Shown here in pieces: positions 1 through 11,741 of a stretch of DNA of 64,000 nucleotides. The translations under genes were made by a program, and so were the position numbers. The DNA comes from Thelonectria olida (taxonomy: Eukaryota > Ascomycota > Sordariomycetes > Hypocreales > Nectriaceae), in assembly GCA_020736575.1 (NCBI GenBank), contig JAGPYM010000014.1:310001-374000 (forward strand). The letters are read 5' to 3'. The notes below the pieces were generated by a model. That model was given only the letters and a program-made list of their open reading frames with translations, ran no database searches and had not been told where the DNA came from. Position 1 is the first letter of the stretch, and the number at the start of each line of letters is the position of its first letter.

Positions 1-1718
1 TCGTACATGGTTTGTGTGACTATGCCGCGACCGAATCATTGGTGCTCGACCGGGTTTAGATCGGACAGACGATCGCTCAGCTGATGCAAGCTGCCGACGC
101 TCTATTCGTAGCTTTAGCCGAAGTGCGTTTTTGTTTTTGCCAACTTTGGAGCCGTGATTGCTAAGCCAAATGCCTTGTCTGCTTCAACACAGGACTTCTA
201 CCACAACACTGCCCTCCTTGCGTGGCTAGTCGGCTACTGAGATTTCTTGCCGTCTCTTATCCCGTCTCCTATGTCTCATTCGTAGAGCAAGGCGACCAAA
301 AAGTCTGGAGGTGGTATTCGGCTTCGAGGTACCCGCGTTCTAGGCCATTCCTACAGATGCATGTCTGGAAGACGTTGGCCCGAGGTCTCGTCTCTGAAGG
401 ATAACTCTTAAAATGGACAGGTGGAATTCGGGATGACTGCATCCCGGAGAGTCGACGTATGAATAGAACTTGAAGCTGACGGAGATAATGGAGGTGCCCT
501 CCGTGTGCCGTGGACTCGATGTCTCAGCGTCTACTAGAATCCGCCCGATATATTTCGGGCGAGCCGCTTCAAGGGTCGCTCTATCAATCTGTTCGAGTCC
601 TTGATAGGCATAGGTCTGTGGATTCGATGCTATACCCAATCGTACACTACGCTGCTGATGGACATCTCTTTCGTTGGCACCTTCAAGTGCAAGTGCCGAT
701 GATTAGTCTCAACGGCCAGACACTAGTAACGCCGCAACATGCCGAAGCTGTAGGTACCCGAACTATCCTATCGGCGTGCTATTTGAGAAAGAGGCTAATC
801 TTTCTGTCTTGAATCATGTTTGATACCAGCCTTACATTTGCATGACTCTTTACAATGCTTGGAAATGCAGCCAGCAAATGATCACCCATGTCTTGTCCAG
901 CTACCCTAGATCTGCGTCGGGAAAATCTCGTACACCACCACAACAGCTATGCCCACGCTCGCATAGTCACATGGGAATCTCGTGATGTATAGCTTACCTG
1001 GCTGACAGAATAGGCCTATTCTTCCCAAAGGACAAAGCTCTCACCTCACCCTCATTTCGGACTCTTCTCGGCCGGGTCGCGCTCGTCATTCGGTCCAACA
1101 TTGCGCCAACTCCCGAAACCCCGCGCCTCGCGTTCCGCCCCCACAGAGCCATGGACAAAACTAGGACTGTTGCCGATTGGTGGCACAGCTGACTTGTGAT
1201 TTCTCCGTTTGGGGTCAGCGAAGATAGACTTCACATGGCCTATCGCAAGCCCAGGGCTTCATTGGATCGCTTCCCCATACTTTGGGGGATGAACCGTTCA
1301 CTTCAGCATGAACTGTGCGTGGCATTCCGCCCGTCGATCGATCGAGCACCCGACGCAACCCTGTAATTAACCCGGACCAGCTGATCGCGCTCTCCTCGCC
1401 GTCCTATTTGCCGACAACCTTGAGACTTATGCATACTGCAGGGCCATGGTATCATCACATACGGTAATTGGGTGATTCTCAGGGGCCAGGAGCTATTCCC
1501 CGCAGCATAGGATGCCTCTTATGCAGGAACGGACGAAAGTTGCTTGCTCGCTCGGGTCAACTGCTCCCGTCGCGTGGCCCCCGGACTGTGGACGAGTTGA
1601 GAAGGAGAGAGCTCTTGACGCAATGGCCCCCATAGTATTTGTCCTAGGAAACTAGGAGAATGAGGAAAGGGGCCGAAATTGCAGGGTGTCGGCTCGGATC
1701 GTCGCCATTGCGTAATGG
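1..1718. other. Gene-free left edge
   Basis: No reading frame here has fungal-family resemblance, a plausible start context or splice structure. Open frames are short and mutually overlapping. The right part is presumably upstream regulatory DNA of the lyase gene that follows. Confidence 0.5.
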
Positions 1719-1806
1719 TTCAACGTCTTTCCACCGTGGTCCGGCCTAGGTAGCCCGTCGACTTCAACGCCTTTTGACCGTGGTCCGGCCTAGCTGGCCC
1801 GTTGAT
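1719..1806 (+). repeat. Two-copy 44-bp tandem repeat in promoter
   Basis: Two adjacent 44-nt copies, 1719-1762 and 1763-1806, differ at only a few positions. Both begin TTCAACG and contain the shared core CCGTGGTCCGGCCTAG. The array ends about five bases before a TATA box and about 110 nt before the lyase start codon. This is direct sequence evidence. That it duplicates an activator site is inference from its position and its CGG-containing core. Confidence 0.9.
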
Positions 1807-1811
1807 TCCTG

Positions 1812-1819
1812 TATATATA
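1812..1819 (+). promoter_or_regulatory. TATA box of the lyase gene
   Basis: TATATATA lies about 98 nt upstream of the ATG at 1917 and just after the 44-bp tandem repeat. Its sequence and spacing fit a core promoter for the downstream gene. Confidence 0.6.
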
Positions 1820-1916
1820 GTGGTCGAGTTTGGCAACTCAAAACTAGGCTTTGCTCACCACCACGCCTCATAGAGGTATACACTCCTTTGAATATACTCT
1901 TCTCCATCGTGTCACA

Positions 1917-4694
1917 ATGGCGCGACTGGCTGCTTGCCTCTTTGCCCTTGCGGCCGCTCTCGCTCAGCCGGCGACGGCTCTTACCAACACCAGCTCTTCA
2001 GCTACAGTCCACTGGCTGGGCGACACTGCCCCAGACTTCAACCTTGGTGCCACGTTTGGACTTCCGTGGCCACGTGGAAAGTACTGGCCCAAGTTCACCA
2101 CGTTCTCCATCTCCGGCTCCTCAGGCGAGACTGTCGATCTCCAATCCTGGGTGACAGGCTCTTGGCCCGACGGATCCGTGAAATGGACTGGCCATGCCAT
2201 TCCAGGATCAGACTCGATCCCTGATACATATACCGTCAAGGCCTCATCTTCGGGTGGCTCCAGCAATTCCACGCTCACGCGGAGAGCGAGCTCGGGCATT
2301 ACTGTCACTGAGTCGTCGGACGAGGTCAAGGTCGACACGGGCAAAATCTCAGTGTCGTTCCCCAAGTCGGGAGACACCGTCATTGGGGAGATTGAGACTG
2401 AAAGCGGAAAAACTGTCGGCAAGAATGGAAGACTGGTCCTCCAGTCGCAGTCTGGAGTCGTCGACACCTCAGACGTTCGCGGGAACTCTTCCATCGACTA
2501 CTACAACTTCCAAAGCCGCATCAGCAACGTTACTGTCAGCGACTTGACCGACGTCCGCACCTTGATCACTGTTCGAGGAGAGCATTCGGCTGTCGAGGGC
2601 TCGCATGATGACTGGCTTTCATTTGTGTTGCGATTTTATTTGTACTCCAACTCGGACGCCATCAAACTTGTCCACAGTCTTGTGTTTGACGGAAATGCTA
2701 CGACCGACTTCGTGACTGGCATTGGCATTCGTCTTGATGTTCCTCTGGATGGTGAGGAGCAGTACAACCGCCACGTCAGAATCGCCGGCGTCAATGGCGG
2801 TCTTCTTAACGAAGCCGTGCAAGGCATCACCGGCCTGCGCCGCGACCCTGGGCAAGCTGTCAAGACGGCTCAGTTCGAGGGAAACGTATTGCCCAATATC
2901 TCGACCTGGGACACGAGAGTCTCGTCCCGAATGAAGTGGATTCCCACTTGGAATGACTACAGCCTTCACCAGCTTTCGTCGGATGGGTTCACTCTGCAGA
3001 AGAGAACAAAGGCCGGCCAGAGCTGGATCAACATCCCCGGCGGCACCCGCGCCGAGGGCCTTGCCTACCTTGGTGGAGCGACCGTTGGAGGCATCGCGGT
3101 TGGTCTCCGTGACTTCTGGAAGCGTTATCCGACTGGCTTCGACATCTCCAACGCAGCATCAGACGCCGGAACAATTACTCTTTGGCTGTACAGCCCATCG
3201 GCTCAGCCTCTGGATCTCCGCCCATACCACGATGGTCTTGGTCAAGATGGTTACAAGGATGAGCTCGATGCTCTCGAGATCACGTATGAGGACTACCAGC
3301 CTGGCTTCGATACCCCGTACGGCATTGCCAGAACGAGTGAGATCTCGTTCTTTGCATTCGAGAAGACCCCATCGCGTGACACTCTGTCTTCTCTGACCAA
3401 CTACCTCAACAACCCACCGGTCTTGGTGACGGACCCAGCGCACATCAAGGAATCCAAGGCCCTCGGAACCTATTGGGATCTTCCAGACAACAGCAGCGAC
3501 GCCTCCACAGCCATTGAGAACCACCTCGACTTCCTGGCCAAATATTACCAGGACCAAGTCGAGCAGCGCAGGTGGTACGGCTTCCTCGACTACGGCGACT
3601 TCATGCACACCTACGACGTCGACAGGCACACTTGGCGATACGACATTGGCGGATACGCCTGGGACAACTCGGAGCTGTCTCCTGATCTGTTCTTCTGGCT
3701 GTACTTTATCCGCACCGGCCGCGAAGACATCTACCGCTTTGCCGAGGCCTTGACCCGGCACACTGGCGAAGTCGACGTGTACCACATCGGCGACTGGAAG
3801 GGTCTGGGCACTCGCCACGGTATCCAGCACTGGAGCGACAGCGCCAAGCAGGCTCGCATCTCTCAGCCGCAGTACCGCAAGTACTTTTACTACATCTCGG
3901 GCGGCGACGAGCGCATTGGGGAGCTGCTTGAGGAGCTCCTCGACACTGACAAGACCTACGGCATCCTCGATCCCAACCGAAAGGTTCGCACGGATGGATG
4001 GACGCCTTCTCCTGGCTCGACTGTCGCCATCGGTCTGGGCACGGATTGGTCTGCCCTGGCTGCGGGCTGGCTCATTGAGTGGGAGCGACGCGGCTCGCGC
4101 TGGGAGGAGGCCAGGACGAAGCTGACCAACACCATGAACGGCATCGCGAATCTCACCAACGGCTTCGTCACGGGCTCTGGTCTCTACGACCTCAGCGAAT
4201 GGACCCTCGGCCCTCCTCCCGCAGACCCCAACAACCTCGGCAACGTGTCCGTATCGCATCTCTCTGCCGTCTTCGGGCTCGTCGAAGTCGTTTCGGAGCT
4301 GATCGAGTGGTTCGACACAGACCTCCCCGCGGGCTTCAAGTCGGCCTGGCTCGACTACTGCTACTACTTCGGCGCGACCAAGGCGCAGCAGGCGGCGCGG
4401 TACGGCAAGAACTTTGGCTCGCTGAACCTGTTCCAGGGTCACTCTCGCTTGACGGCGTACGCGGGCCGGGCGCGCAACAACGAGACGATTGAGCTGCGGG
4501 CGTGGGCCGAGTTCTACACGACCGACGGGTTCAAGGAGAGCTCGCCGTGGAACGTGACGCACTTGAACGGCAGCGAGACGCTGATTGCGCTGGACGAGGC
4601 GACGTGGATTTCTACAAACGAGATTGCGCAGTACGGGCTGGCGGCGATTGAGAATCTGGCGCTTGTTGGTGATGAGCTGACCAACTATGTGTGA
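1917..4694 (+). CDS. Secreted exo-rhamnogalacturonan lyase, PL26 (PcRGLX/YetA-like)
   Basis: Single-exon gene of 925 aa. The open frame extends upstream, but the ATG at 1917 (CACAATGG context) begins a clear signal peptide, MARLAACLFALAAALAQPATA, cleaved near residue 21. The mature start, with VHWLGDTAPDFNLGATFGLPWPRG-type sequence, resembles the N-terminal RIFT-barrel domain of PcRGLX/YetA proteins. The length fits that family, whose Penicillium member is an exo-acting lyase on the rhamnogalacturonan-I backbone of pectin. Several N-x-S/T sites fit secretion. The assignment comes from recognised family pattern and not from identified catalytic residues, so the exact substrate is inferred. The gene stands alone. 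Its promoter has a tandem repeat and a TATA box, which suggests strong inducible expression. Confidence 0.85.
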   Translation: MARLAACLFALAAALAQPATALTNTSSSATVHWLGDTAPDFNLGATFGLPWPRGKYWPKFTTFSISGSSGETVDLQSWVTGSWPDGSVKWTGHAIPGSDSIPDTYTVKASSSGGSSNSTLTRRASSGITVTESSDEVKVDTGKISVSFPKSGDTVIGEIETESGKTVGKNGRLVLQSQSGVVDTSDVRGNSSIDYYNFQSRISNVTVSDLTDVRTLITVRGEHSAVEGSHDDWLSFVLRFYLYSNSDAIKLVHSLVFDGNATTDFVTGIGIRLDVPLDGEEQYNRHVRIAGVNGGLLNEAVQGITGLRRDPGQAVKTAQFEGNVLPNISTWDTRVSSRMKWIPTWNDYSLHQLSSDGFTLQKRTKAGQSWINIPGGTRAEGLAYLGGATVGGIAVGLRDFWKRYPTGFDISNAASDAGTITLWLYSPSAQPLDLRPYHDGLGQDGYKDELDALEITYEDYQPGFDTPYGIARTSEISFFAFEKTPSRDTLSSLTNYLNNPPVLVTDPAHIKESKALGTYWDLPDNSSDASTAIENHLDFLAKYYQDQVEQRRWYGFLDYGDFMHTYDVDRHTWRYDIGGYAWDNSELSPDLFFWLYFIRTGREDIYRFAEALTRHTGEVDVYHIGDWKGLGTRHGIQHWSDSAKQARISQPQYRKYFYYISGGDERIGELLEELLDTDKTYGILDPNRKVRTDGWTPSPGSTVAIGLGTDWSALAAGWLIEWERRGSRWEEARTKLTNTMNGIANLTNGFVTGSGLYDLSEWTLGPPPADPNNLGNVSVSHLSAVFGLVEVVSELIEWFDTDLPAGFKSAWLDYCYYFGATKAQQAARYGKNFGSLNLFQGHSRLTAYAGRARNNETIELRAWAEFYTTDGFKESSPWNVTHLNGSETLIALDEATWISTNEIAQYGLAAIENLALVGDELTNYV

Positions 4695-5560
4695 GGAGCT
4701 GGGTGTTTCTATGTACATATTTTTCTTCTCCTTTTCTTCCATGTCCAATCCTCTACTTCTTCTTACTATGTATCTCTTTTACTTGGCCATACAGCCGTCA
4801 AAACCCCAACACCCTCTTATACTCAATTGTCTGCCTCGCCAGCCGGCGGTTTGTCACAAATGGCCTTCATAGCTTCTTTTTTTCTTGTTCCAAATTTCAG
4901 TCAATTTTCCCATGCCTGCAGTGGCCCCTTGTTTCCCGTCAAGGTCTTTTGAAGAGCATTTGATGAGCTCTGCTAGAGGGCTACCATCAACCCTTGCATG
5001 CCTCTTGCACCGTAATTTTCGACTTCCCTTGCTTAGGCTGCTCGATAACGGAAGCTATTGAGGTTTTCGTGCGGCTTTCCGTTCTCGGATAAGACGTCGA
5101 TAGTAGTCCTGGCGACGTTACTGCCGATGCTGTCAGCGTCGTCGGAATGTTGACATGGTGTAGCGTCAAGATGAAGCTCCAAGTATCTTGAGGATTTGTT
5201 TAGCCCGCCACTGGCCGAGAGATGGACCACGACCTCTTCACCTTGGTGAGTTTGTGAGAGGATCGGGCATCCCGTGTCTCTCGGCCGGAACTTCATACGC
5301 AAGCCCTTGAGACACCGGTAAATACCTATTCGCTCCCGGTCACTCGCGATGCCCCCGTCAATTCGTAGGTTTGATGATGTTAGCGCGCCGGAACAACACC
5401 ACCGGCGAACTCCCCGCAAAATAAAGACGCCGGCATCAATCGACCGGCACACGTCCGCCGTCCCGCATCATCACATTCTATCTCTCACCGAAAATCAGTT
5501 TACGGCCACCTTGCACCAATCAGGCCATGTTTGAGTCGCCAAGTCCCGATCCTGCCGCCG
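4695..5560. other. Intergenic region, lyase 3' end / regulator 5' region
   Basis: Begins with a T-rich 3' flank of the lyase and ends upstream of the Zn2Cys6 gene. Nothing else is supported. Short open frames on both strands have no family resemblance. Confidence 0.5.
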
Positions 5561-7845
5561 ATGCAAGTCGCTCCATCTCCGGTCGGGGCGCTCAACCGTC
5601 ACCGTCACGTCCGAGAGTTGAAGTCACGGCTGCGGTGAGCAGAACCAGACGAGCCACGCGGGCGTCAGTTTTGACACTTACAGCAACCCATCGATGACTT
5701 TACTCACCATTTACTAGATGCGACAACTGCCGACGCCTCAAAGAAAAGTGTAACGGCGGCGCGCCCTGCGATAGATGCAACAAATCTGGTCGGCAGTGCA
5801 TCTTCACCAACGCCTTTCGAAGGACGAGAAATCCGCAAAACCCCGGACCGCCGCGATCAAAGCCGCCCCCTACTTTGAACAGCGTTGACCCAGCGACTTT
5901 TTTTGAGGTCGAGAGAATCCGTACGCTTGAACACATTGTTCAGCATTTCACAGGAATTGAGCAGTGCACTACATCCAATCTTCAGGAGGTTGTGGCCTCC
6001 TTGCATTCAGGTAGTAGCAGTCCGCATTCTCCAAACCAGCCTGGACCTGCACCATCTACGAATCCTCCGGGCTACGACGAGTTTTCACATTCAGACTTTT
6101 CTCGGCGAGTGCAACAGAAGATGGAGTCCCAGTCGGAAGCTTGTCAAAAGGAATTGGACTATGGTGTGATAGCCGCGCAACAGCTGCTATCCCGGGATTC
6201 AGTTGTTCAGGAAGCCATCTCCCTGTTTCCTCCATCCGAAGTCGCGGCACTGCTGCTGGATGTGTTCTTCCACGTTGCCCAGACGAATTACTTTTACGTC
6301 GATGAAGACTTGATGCGACACAAACTGTCTGACTTCTACGCACAAACATCACCTCTCACGATTATTGACGCACCATGGGTCTGCACCACCCTCATGGTGT
6401 TTGCCGTCGGGACTCAGTTTGCGCATCTGGCTTCGAGTGACAATTCTCCGACAAGCACGACGAGAAATCCAATACACATTAGCTCTGTCATGGACGATAC
6501 ACTGGCTCTAGCATTCTTTCGGAAAGCGACCAGTTTGGTCCCTGACGTCCTGACCATCGGCTCTCCACAGAGTGTACAGGCTTTTGGTCTGCTCGGCATA
6601 TATGCTCTACCTCTGGACCCTGCAGGACTGTCATGCACATATTTTGGCATTGCTATCAAAATTGCCACACACAATGGCATGCACAAGAAGTGTCTTGATC
6701 ACAAAACGAAGGAAGCCGAGATTCGAAACAGGGTCTGGTGGACAGTGTACACACTGGAGAGGTTCGTATCGACCAAAAATTGGCAATCAACCAATGCTGA
6801 AATATTCTAGACGTATATCTATTTTACACGGTCGGCCCGTGTCAATATCGCGCTCTGAAGTTGACGCTGAAGTTCCCGTTGATTTCCCCGATTTGCAACC
6901 ACCCGGGAGGGTCAACACATTTCATAATGTCATGGCTCAAAGGGGCATCACGGAAATTATGGCGGATGCTCGCGATGCAATGTTTGATGTCCTCCCCAAC
7001 TGGTAAAAACATCGTCGCTAACTGGCTATAGTCTGGACCTGAAGAAAGCGGACGGCAAGAAAATTGCCATCATGGCACAGAATGTGCTAAATGTAAAGCA
7101 AAACTTGGACACTCTGTGGGGAAGTCTTCCCGAAGACATCCACTGCAAAGATTTGACGCCCGGGAAACCCCTGTTCCGATCAAATATTCACCTGGCTCTG
7201 ACATACCATTTGGTACACATCTTCATTGGCAGGTCCTTCATCTTTGACGAATCAGCGCTACAGCCTGGAGACTCCCACGTCCAAGAATGGGTGACTATCA
7301 AGGATGAGTTAATTGAAGACAGCGTCAAGAGCGCCGTGGCGTCGATCGAGCTCTGCCAAATCTTACAAGATGAGTTTGGGTTGTCCAAGTCATCCTACAC
7401 CGAATTCACCTCATGCTGCGCAGCGGTGCTGGCACTTGTCGCGAGGCGCATTCTTACAGAGACTTCTTCTCTCAAGCAGCACTGCCACCAAGGTGTAGCT
7501 CTGCTCAAGAACATGTCCAGCGGAGTGTTTGCAAAGAGCTGTGAGAAGCGAGGTCTAGAGATTTTGGAGATGGCGCTGCGGAAGCTTGATGGCACTCATC
7601 GCGCGAGTCCTTCGATGAATGGGACCGGGTATAATGAATTTCGAAACTGGGTGGCGATGCAGCAGATTGTGCCAGGAGAAGACCATGTTTTTCCATTAGT
7701 TGGATGGGCATCGGAGAGTGGCCCGGCCCCGGAGATGATGGGCCAGGGAAGAATGAATGTGGGACAAGAATTTATGCCGTCGACGCTGGCGGACTTGAGT
7801 TCTTTGCCTGGTTTGGATGAGTGGTTTCAACATTCGATGGGTTAG
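5561..7845 (+). CDS. Zn2Cys6 transcription factor with fungal_trans middle region
   Basis: Proposed exons are 5561-5634, 5718-6761, 6811-6981 and 7032-7845 (700 aa). The start at 5561 is the only upstream ATG whose frame joins the zinc cluster through the GTGAGC donor. The cluster is intact: C26, C29, C36, C42, C45, C52 (CX2CX6CX5CX2CX6C), followed by a basic linker. The middle part (VFFHVAQTNYFYVDED, then VWWTVYTLERRISILHGRPVS across a splice) is typical of the fungal_trans domain, so a nuclear DNA-binding regulator is expected. The third intron is uncertain. The attractive GTAAAA donor at 7003 would give a 29-nt intron, so I prefer donor GTTTGA at 6982 (50 nt, in frame). It lies just upstream of the acyltransferase gene on the same strand and may regulate it. 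Confidence 0.8.
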
Positions 7846-8350
7846 CAATGTAGAGATGTCGGTCTTGGGGCCGCGATGAGGCCCAGAGACAAAACTAGCC
7901 ATATATGCACAGGGAAACAATCTATCATTGCGGAGATCAATATGAGCACAGAATGTGCAATATCTCATCAGCTTCATGGTTCAAAAGACAAGATGGGCAT
8001 CCGTTCGTTCAGCCTTAAGCTTTCCTAGTCCACACAGTTTTTTTTGTTATTAATAGACTTGCCGCAATGCCCTCTATAGCCGCTTTCAAAAGTCCGATAC
8101 GTACTGACGTCGAGTCATTACAAAACGCCCTAATTAGTCGCCCAAGTGCACGGGGGACACGAAAATGCCGGTGCGGACTCCATGAAGCCGGTGACCGGGC
8201 CGATGGTCGCTGCTCCCCTGAGCAGTAAGATACTGACAACTGGATAAGACGACGAGATCCATACAAGTAGTGGACTTACGCTTTGGGAGAGAAATGGAAG
8301 AAGTTTTGAAACTATTGTCTACCAACTTCATTCTCATCGCTGGAGCCACA
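7846..8350. other. Intergenic region
   Basis: No gene seen. It holds the 3' flank of the regulator and the promoter of the acyltransferase-like gene. Confidence 0.5.
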
Positions 8351-9754
8351 ATGGAGGATCCTCGCAGCACCTCGCCCCCAGGGACCCGGCATTTAGGTAA
8401 GATATCCCGGAACCAATAACCGTCGTTGCTTATGCTCACTGTATTAGGTCCATCGGAGAAGTACTCTTTATGTCGGAGCCATCTAGGCATCTACCTTAAT
8501 GTCTGCGTAACGGCCAGCTATCTCATCAAGGCCGACGAAGCCTTGAAACCAGCCATCTTCCGCGCGCTTGCTGCTGTAGTTCGAAAGCATCCGATCTTGT
8601 CAGCAGTCCCGGTCGATTCCCAAACACACCCTCGATTTGTTCGTCTCGACAGCATCGATCTGGAAAGGGCTGTCACCTTTGCTGCATACGACAATGATGT
8701 CCCTGGCCCAGGAGATGATGCATTGGACAGGATCCTTGAGGATCAGCACAACCTTCCATTCGGCCATGAGGAGCCGCTAGTTCCTTTTTGGAGAATCATC
8801 GTGCTTCATAGTCCCGCAAAGCCCGGAAACATGACTCTGTGTCTCTGCTTCCATCACTCGCTCGCCGACACTAAAAGCGCCCTGGTTTTCCACGAAGATT
8901 TGGAATATGCTCTTTCCTTTCCATCGACGAGTGAGTTTTCAGCTATTACTGAGACCTCTACTGAACAACTACTTCCTTGTCTCGAGGATGTCTTTGACTT
9001 GAAGACGTCAGACGCATTCATCTCACGAATGCAAAACATTGGACAGCCGCCAAACAGTACCTGGAGCGGAGCGGCACAAACATTACCAGTTCACACCCGG
9101 TTTTCCTCGTTGTGCCTTTCTTCTATCATGTTAGATGGTCTGAAAGCTCAATCCAAGGCGCACGGTACCAGTGTAACCGCAGTTTTAATGGCGGTGGCCG
9201 CGAGGGCATCTTTCGACGTTCTCCCTGATGAGTACACATCCCTCTGGGGGGACTGTGCAGTGTCTTTACGCCCCTTCTTACCTTTGCCTATCACCGAACG
9301 CTCAATGGGATGTTATGTCGGGTCATTCAGCGAGGCGTATGACAGAGGCAACACTTCACTATGGGAGGATGCACGGCGCACGACGCTGGCTATCGACGAG
9401 GTTCGACACAAGAAGGGTGCCGACATGCCCGTTGGGTTCTTAAGTCACGTCTCTGACATGTCACATTGGCTGTCGGATAAGATTGGGCAGAAGCGTTGGG
9501 CCGCGTGGGAGTTGAGCAATGTTGGGAGTGTGACGCGGAAAAACGATGCCGGGCTTGGGAGGTGCCAAATACAGAGCTTGCTGTTCAGCCAGAGTGCAAG
9601 CGCTTGCTCTGGGGCTGTCAAGATCAGCGCCGTCACAGGAAGAGACAACCAGATGGGTCTAGGGTTCTCGTGGCAGCAAGGCGTAGTAGACGAAGACATT
9701 GTTATGGGACTGAGTAGAAAGATGGAGGAGATTTTGATAAATATTACAGATTAG
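8351..9754 (+). CDS. AATase/condensation-type acyltransferase
   Basis: Two exons, 8351-8396 and 8448-9754 (450 aa). The first, 46 nt, starts at an ATG in CACAATGG context and joins through GTAAGA/TTAG to give MEDPRSTSPPGTRHLGPSEKYS. The protein has the acyl-transfer motif H-x3-D as FHHSLAD (H152, D156). It also has the N-terminal layout (LGPSEKYSLCRSHLGIYLNV) seen in fungal alcohol acetyltransferase-like proteins and related CoA-dependent acyltransferases. Family knowledge suggests transfer of an acyl group from CoA to an alcohol or amine acceptor. The acceptor is unknown. It is co-oriented with the Zn2Cys6 gene upstream, which may be its regulator, but no secondary-metabolite synthase lies next to it. 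Confidence 0.72.
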
Positions 9755-10116
9755 AGTCAAACAACATTAATTAGTATAAGGAGGTCTTATTACTAGGAGA
9801 ATCTGGACTTGTCTAGGCGCCCTTCCACTTGGAACTAGGGCAAACTTTCACTGGTATTGCTCTCGACGCCTTGGTGGAGGCGGTGCAAGCTGCGCCCTTA
9901 CACAGCCGAGTGGTTCGCGAGATGCATCTGGAATAGTACAAAAATTAGTATCCCTTGAAATCTTAGGTTCCTCGACGGAGGGAGTCTCGCCACATTTGCC
10001 TTTCGAGCCATAATTTTGCGATATCTTCTTCTAGCTCCCGGTTCGCGGACAATGCCTGATCTCAGTCCTTCCAAACCGCGAATCCTCCAAGCCAAGATCG
10101 GGCGAAGGATGCCGAG
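9755..10116. other. Intergenic region
   Basis: No gene seen between the acyltransferase and the CorA-like gene. A frame starting at 10016 has no recognisable content. Confidence 0.45.
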
Positions 10117-11512
10117 ATGGCCTCCAATAATCGGCCCGAAATTGAACAAGACCACCGGCCCGTTCCGACAGTTATATCGTCTTTCCCATCCTATGCTGCC
10201 TATGTCTCCGCAACCACCGGGATCGACGGAGACCTCCAGTGGCTCGATCGCTTCCTTCAGCCACCCTGGCCGGCAGGAAATTTGACCAACCTGGCAAGAG
10301 TCCAAAATGTTGACGGGAAGCTTCAAATTGCAACCCCTAGTGGCGAGACTCGGCTCCAGGAGCTGCTAGGACCATGGCCACCTGGGGTTGACTCGGGAAT
10401 GATTTTCATCTCATACTCGGAAACATGGGACATTGATCGCCAGGTGTTGGGTGCTGTCGGTATGAAATATGAGCTAAGCCCTGTCCATCTATTCCGACAT
10501 CTTTATCATGCCTCATCCTGGCATGATAAGTTATATAATCGCACCACCTGGGGAGAGGTTTCCGGGCTGAACAGCCGCCAAGGTCCAACTCGGCATTTGC
10601 TTCCCTCTGAACAGGTCGTTGAGATACAATCAATTTCTGGCCACTTTGCACTTTCGGTATTTGAGATTCATGAGAGGGCCGTCGAAGGGGTGCAAGGCCA
10701 GCCTACAAGGCCAATGACGAGTGAGCGTCCTGAGGCGTGGCCATTGGACTAAAATACACTGACACCCAGCAGCTTTGGTCGTTTTCTGTCGTGGAATCGC
10801 CCACTTTCAAAGCAAGAAGTCGAGACTATATCCACCGCCTATCATGAGGTATGTCTCCAGTGACAAAACCGACAACGAAAAGGCCTTCGATGCGTACCTG
10901 AAAATGCTCCCTGGTGTGCACAAGAAAACACCTCCGGAGCTCGACTCCATGCATACCTTGCTGTTGCCGTTCTTCGACTCTCTCGCCATTGATTTCGTTG
11001 AAGCTCTAGACGACTGGGTAAAAAGAACCAGGTTCAGCCGATCATGGGACGACCTTTTTCATCACATGTGGCTTGGTTATCTTAGGTACAGGGATCGGTT
11101 TGACGCGTCACACAAAAGTTTACTGCGGATGCCACAAACACCTTATCGAGATCGGATTCTAGCCGACTACGACTGGCTTTCGAGTCGGATCGACCAGCTC
11201 GGCAGAGATTTGGAGGAGCGAGAGAAACAGGAAGTCAGCATGCTGTCTATTCGCGAGTCTCGGAAGTCCATCAAAGAAGCTGAATCTGTCCGGAGACTAT
11301 CGCAACTAGCATTTGTTTTTATTCCCCTCTCGTTTGTGTCATCTTGTTTTGGCATGAATCTGGAATTGTTGAACAGTGGGAATGCTCAATTGAAGACATT
11401 TCTTGCAGCAGCGTTTGGCGTAACCCTAGGAGTGATTTTGGTATCTATCGGGCAGGCCTATTTTAAGAAATGGGGCTGGAGGGCACTCATGTTTCTTAGA
11501 GCTATGCTATGA
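10117..11512 (+). CDS. CorA-like membrane protein
   Basis: Two exons, 10117-10720 and 10770 or 10773-11512 (448 or 449 aa). The C-terminal quarter has a long charged helix (residues about 340-375), then two hydrophobic segments, with the CorA hallmark GMN near residues 395-397 at the end of the first. Fungal genomes encode many divergent CorA-fold proteins of this layout, with a variable N-terminal cytosolic domain. Mg2+ or other divalent-cation transport is the family role, but this subgroup is poorly characterised and may have another function. The intron acceptor is a tandem CAGCAG (NAGNAG), so transcripts with or without one extra alanine are possible. No operon-like partner is seen. Confidence 0.75.
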
Positions 11513-11741
11513 AGGCCAGGCTGGCTCTGTCCGTAGATTTGCCTTGACAGGAAGAATCTAGGGTACAGCCTTTACAGCGAATCTAGGTTTTAATTAACTC
11601 TTTGATTCAGGCCGTAGAGATCAATGTAATGGACCTGACGGAAGGAGCAAACAAATAGCACATCGTTGCAGATTAATAAATCGTAGATTCTGTTCTTGAT
11701 TGAAGTTTCTCAATAAGCTCAGTAGCTTCAGAGCTGTCCCA

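Noticed and set aside
585..610. GTTCGAGTCC resembling a tRNA T-loop
   Set aside because: Flanking bases do not pair into a T-stem, and no acceptor or anticodon arms are found around it.
3159..4748. Open minus-strand frame of 529 codons antisense to the lyase
   Set aside because: It is a codon-bias shadow of the strongly supported plus-strand gene, Arg/Val-rich, with no domain or start context.
7003..7031. 29-nt intron in the first Zn2Cys6 gene
   Set aside because: Below the normal minimum for fungal introns. An alternative 50-nt intron keeps frame.
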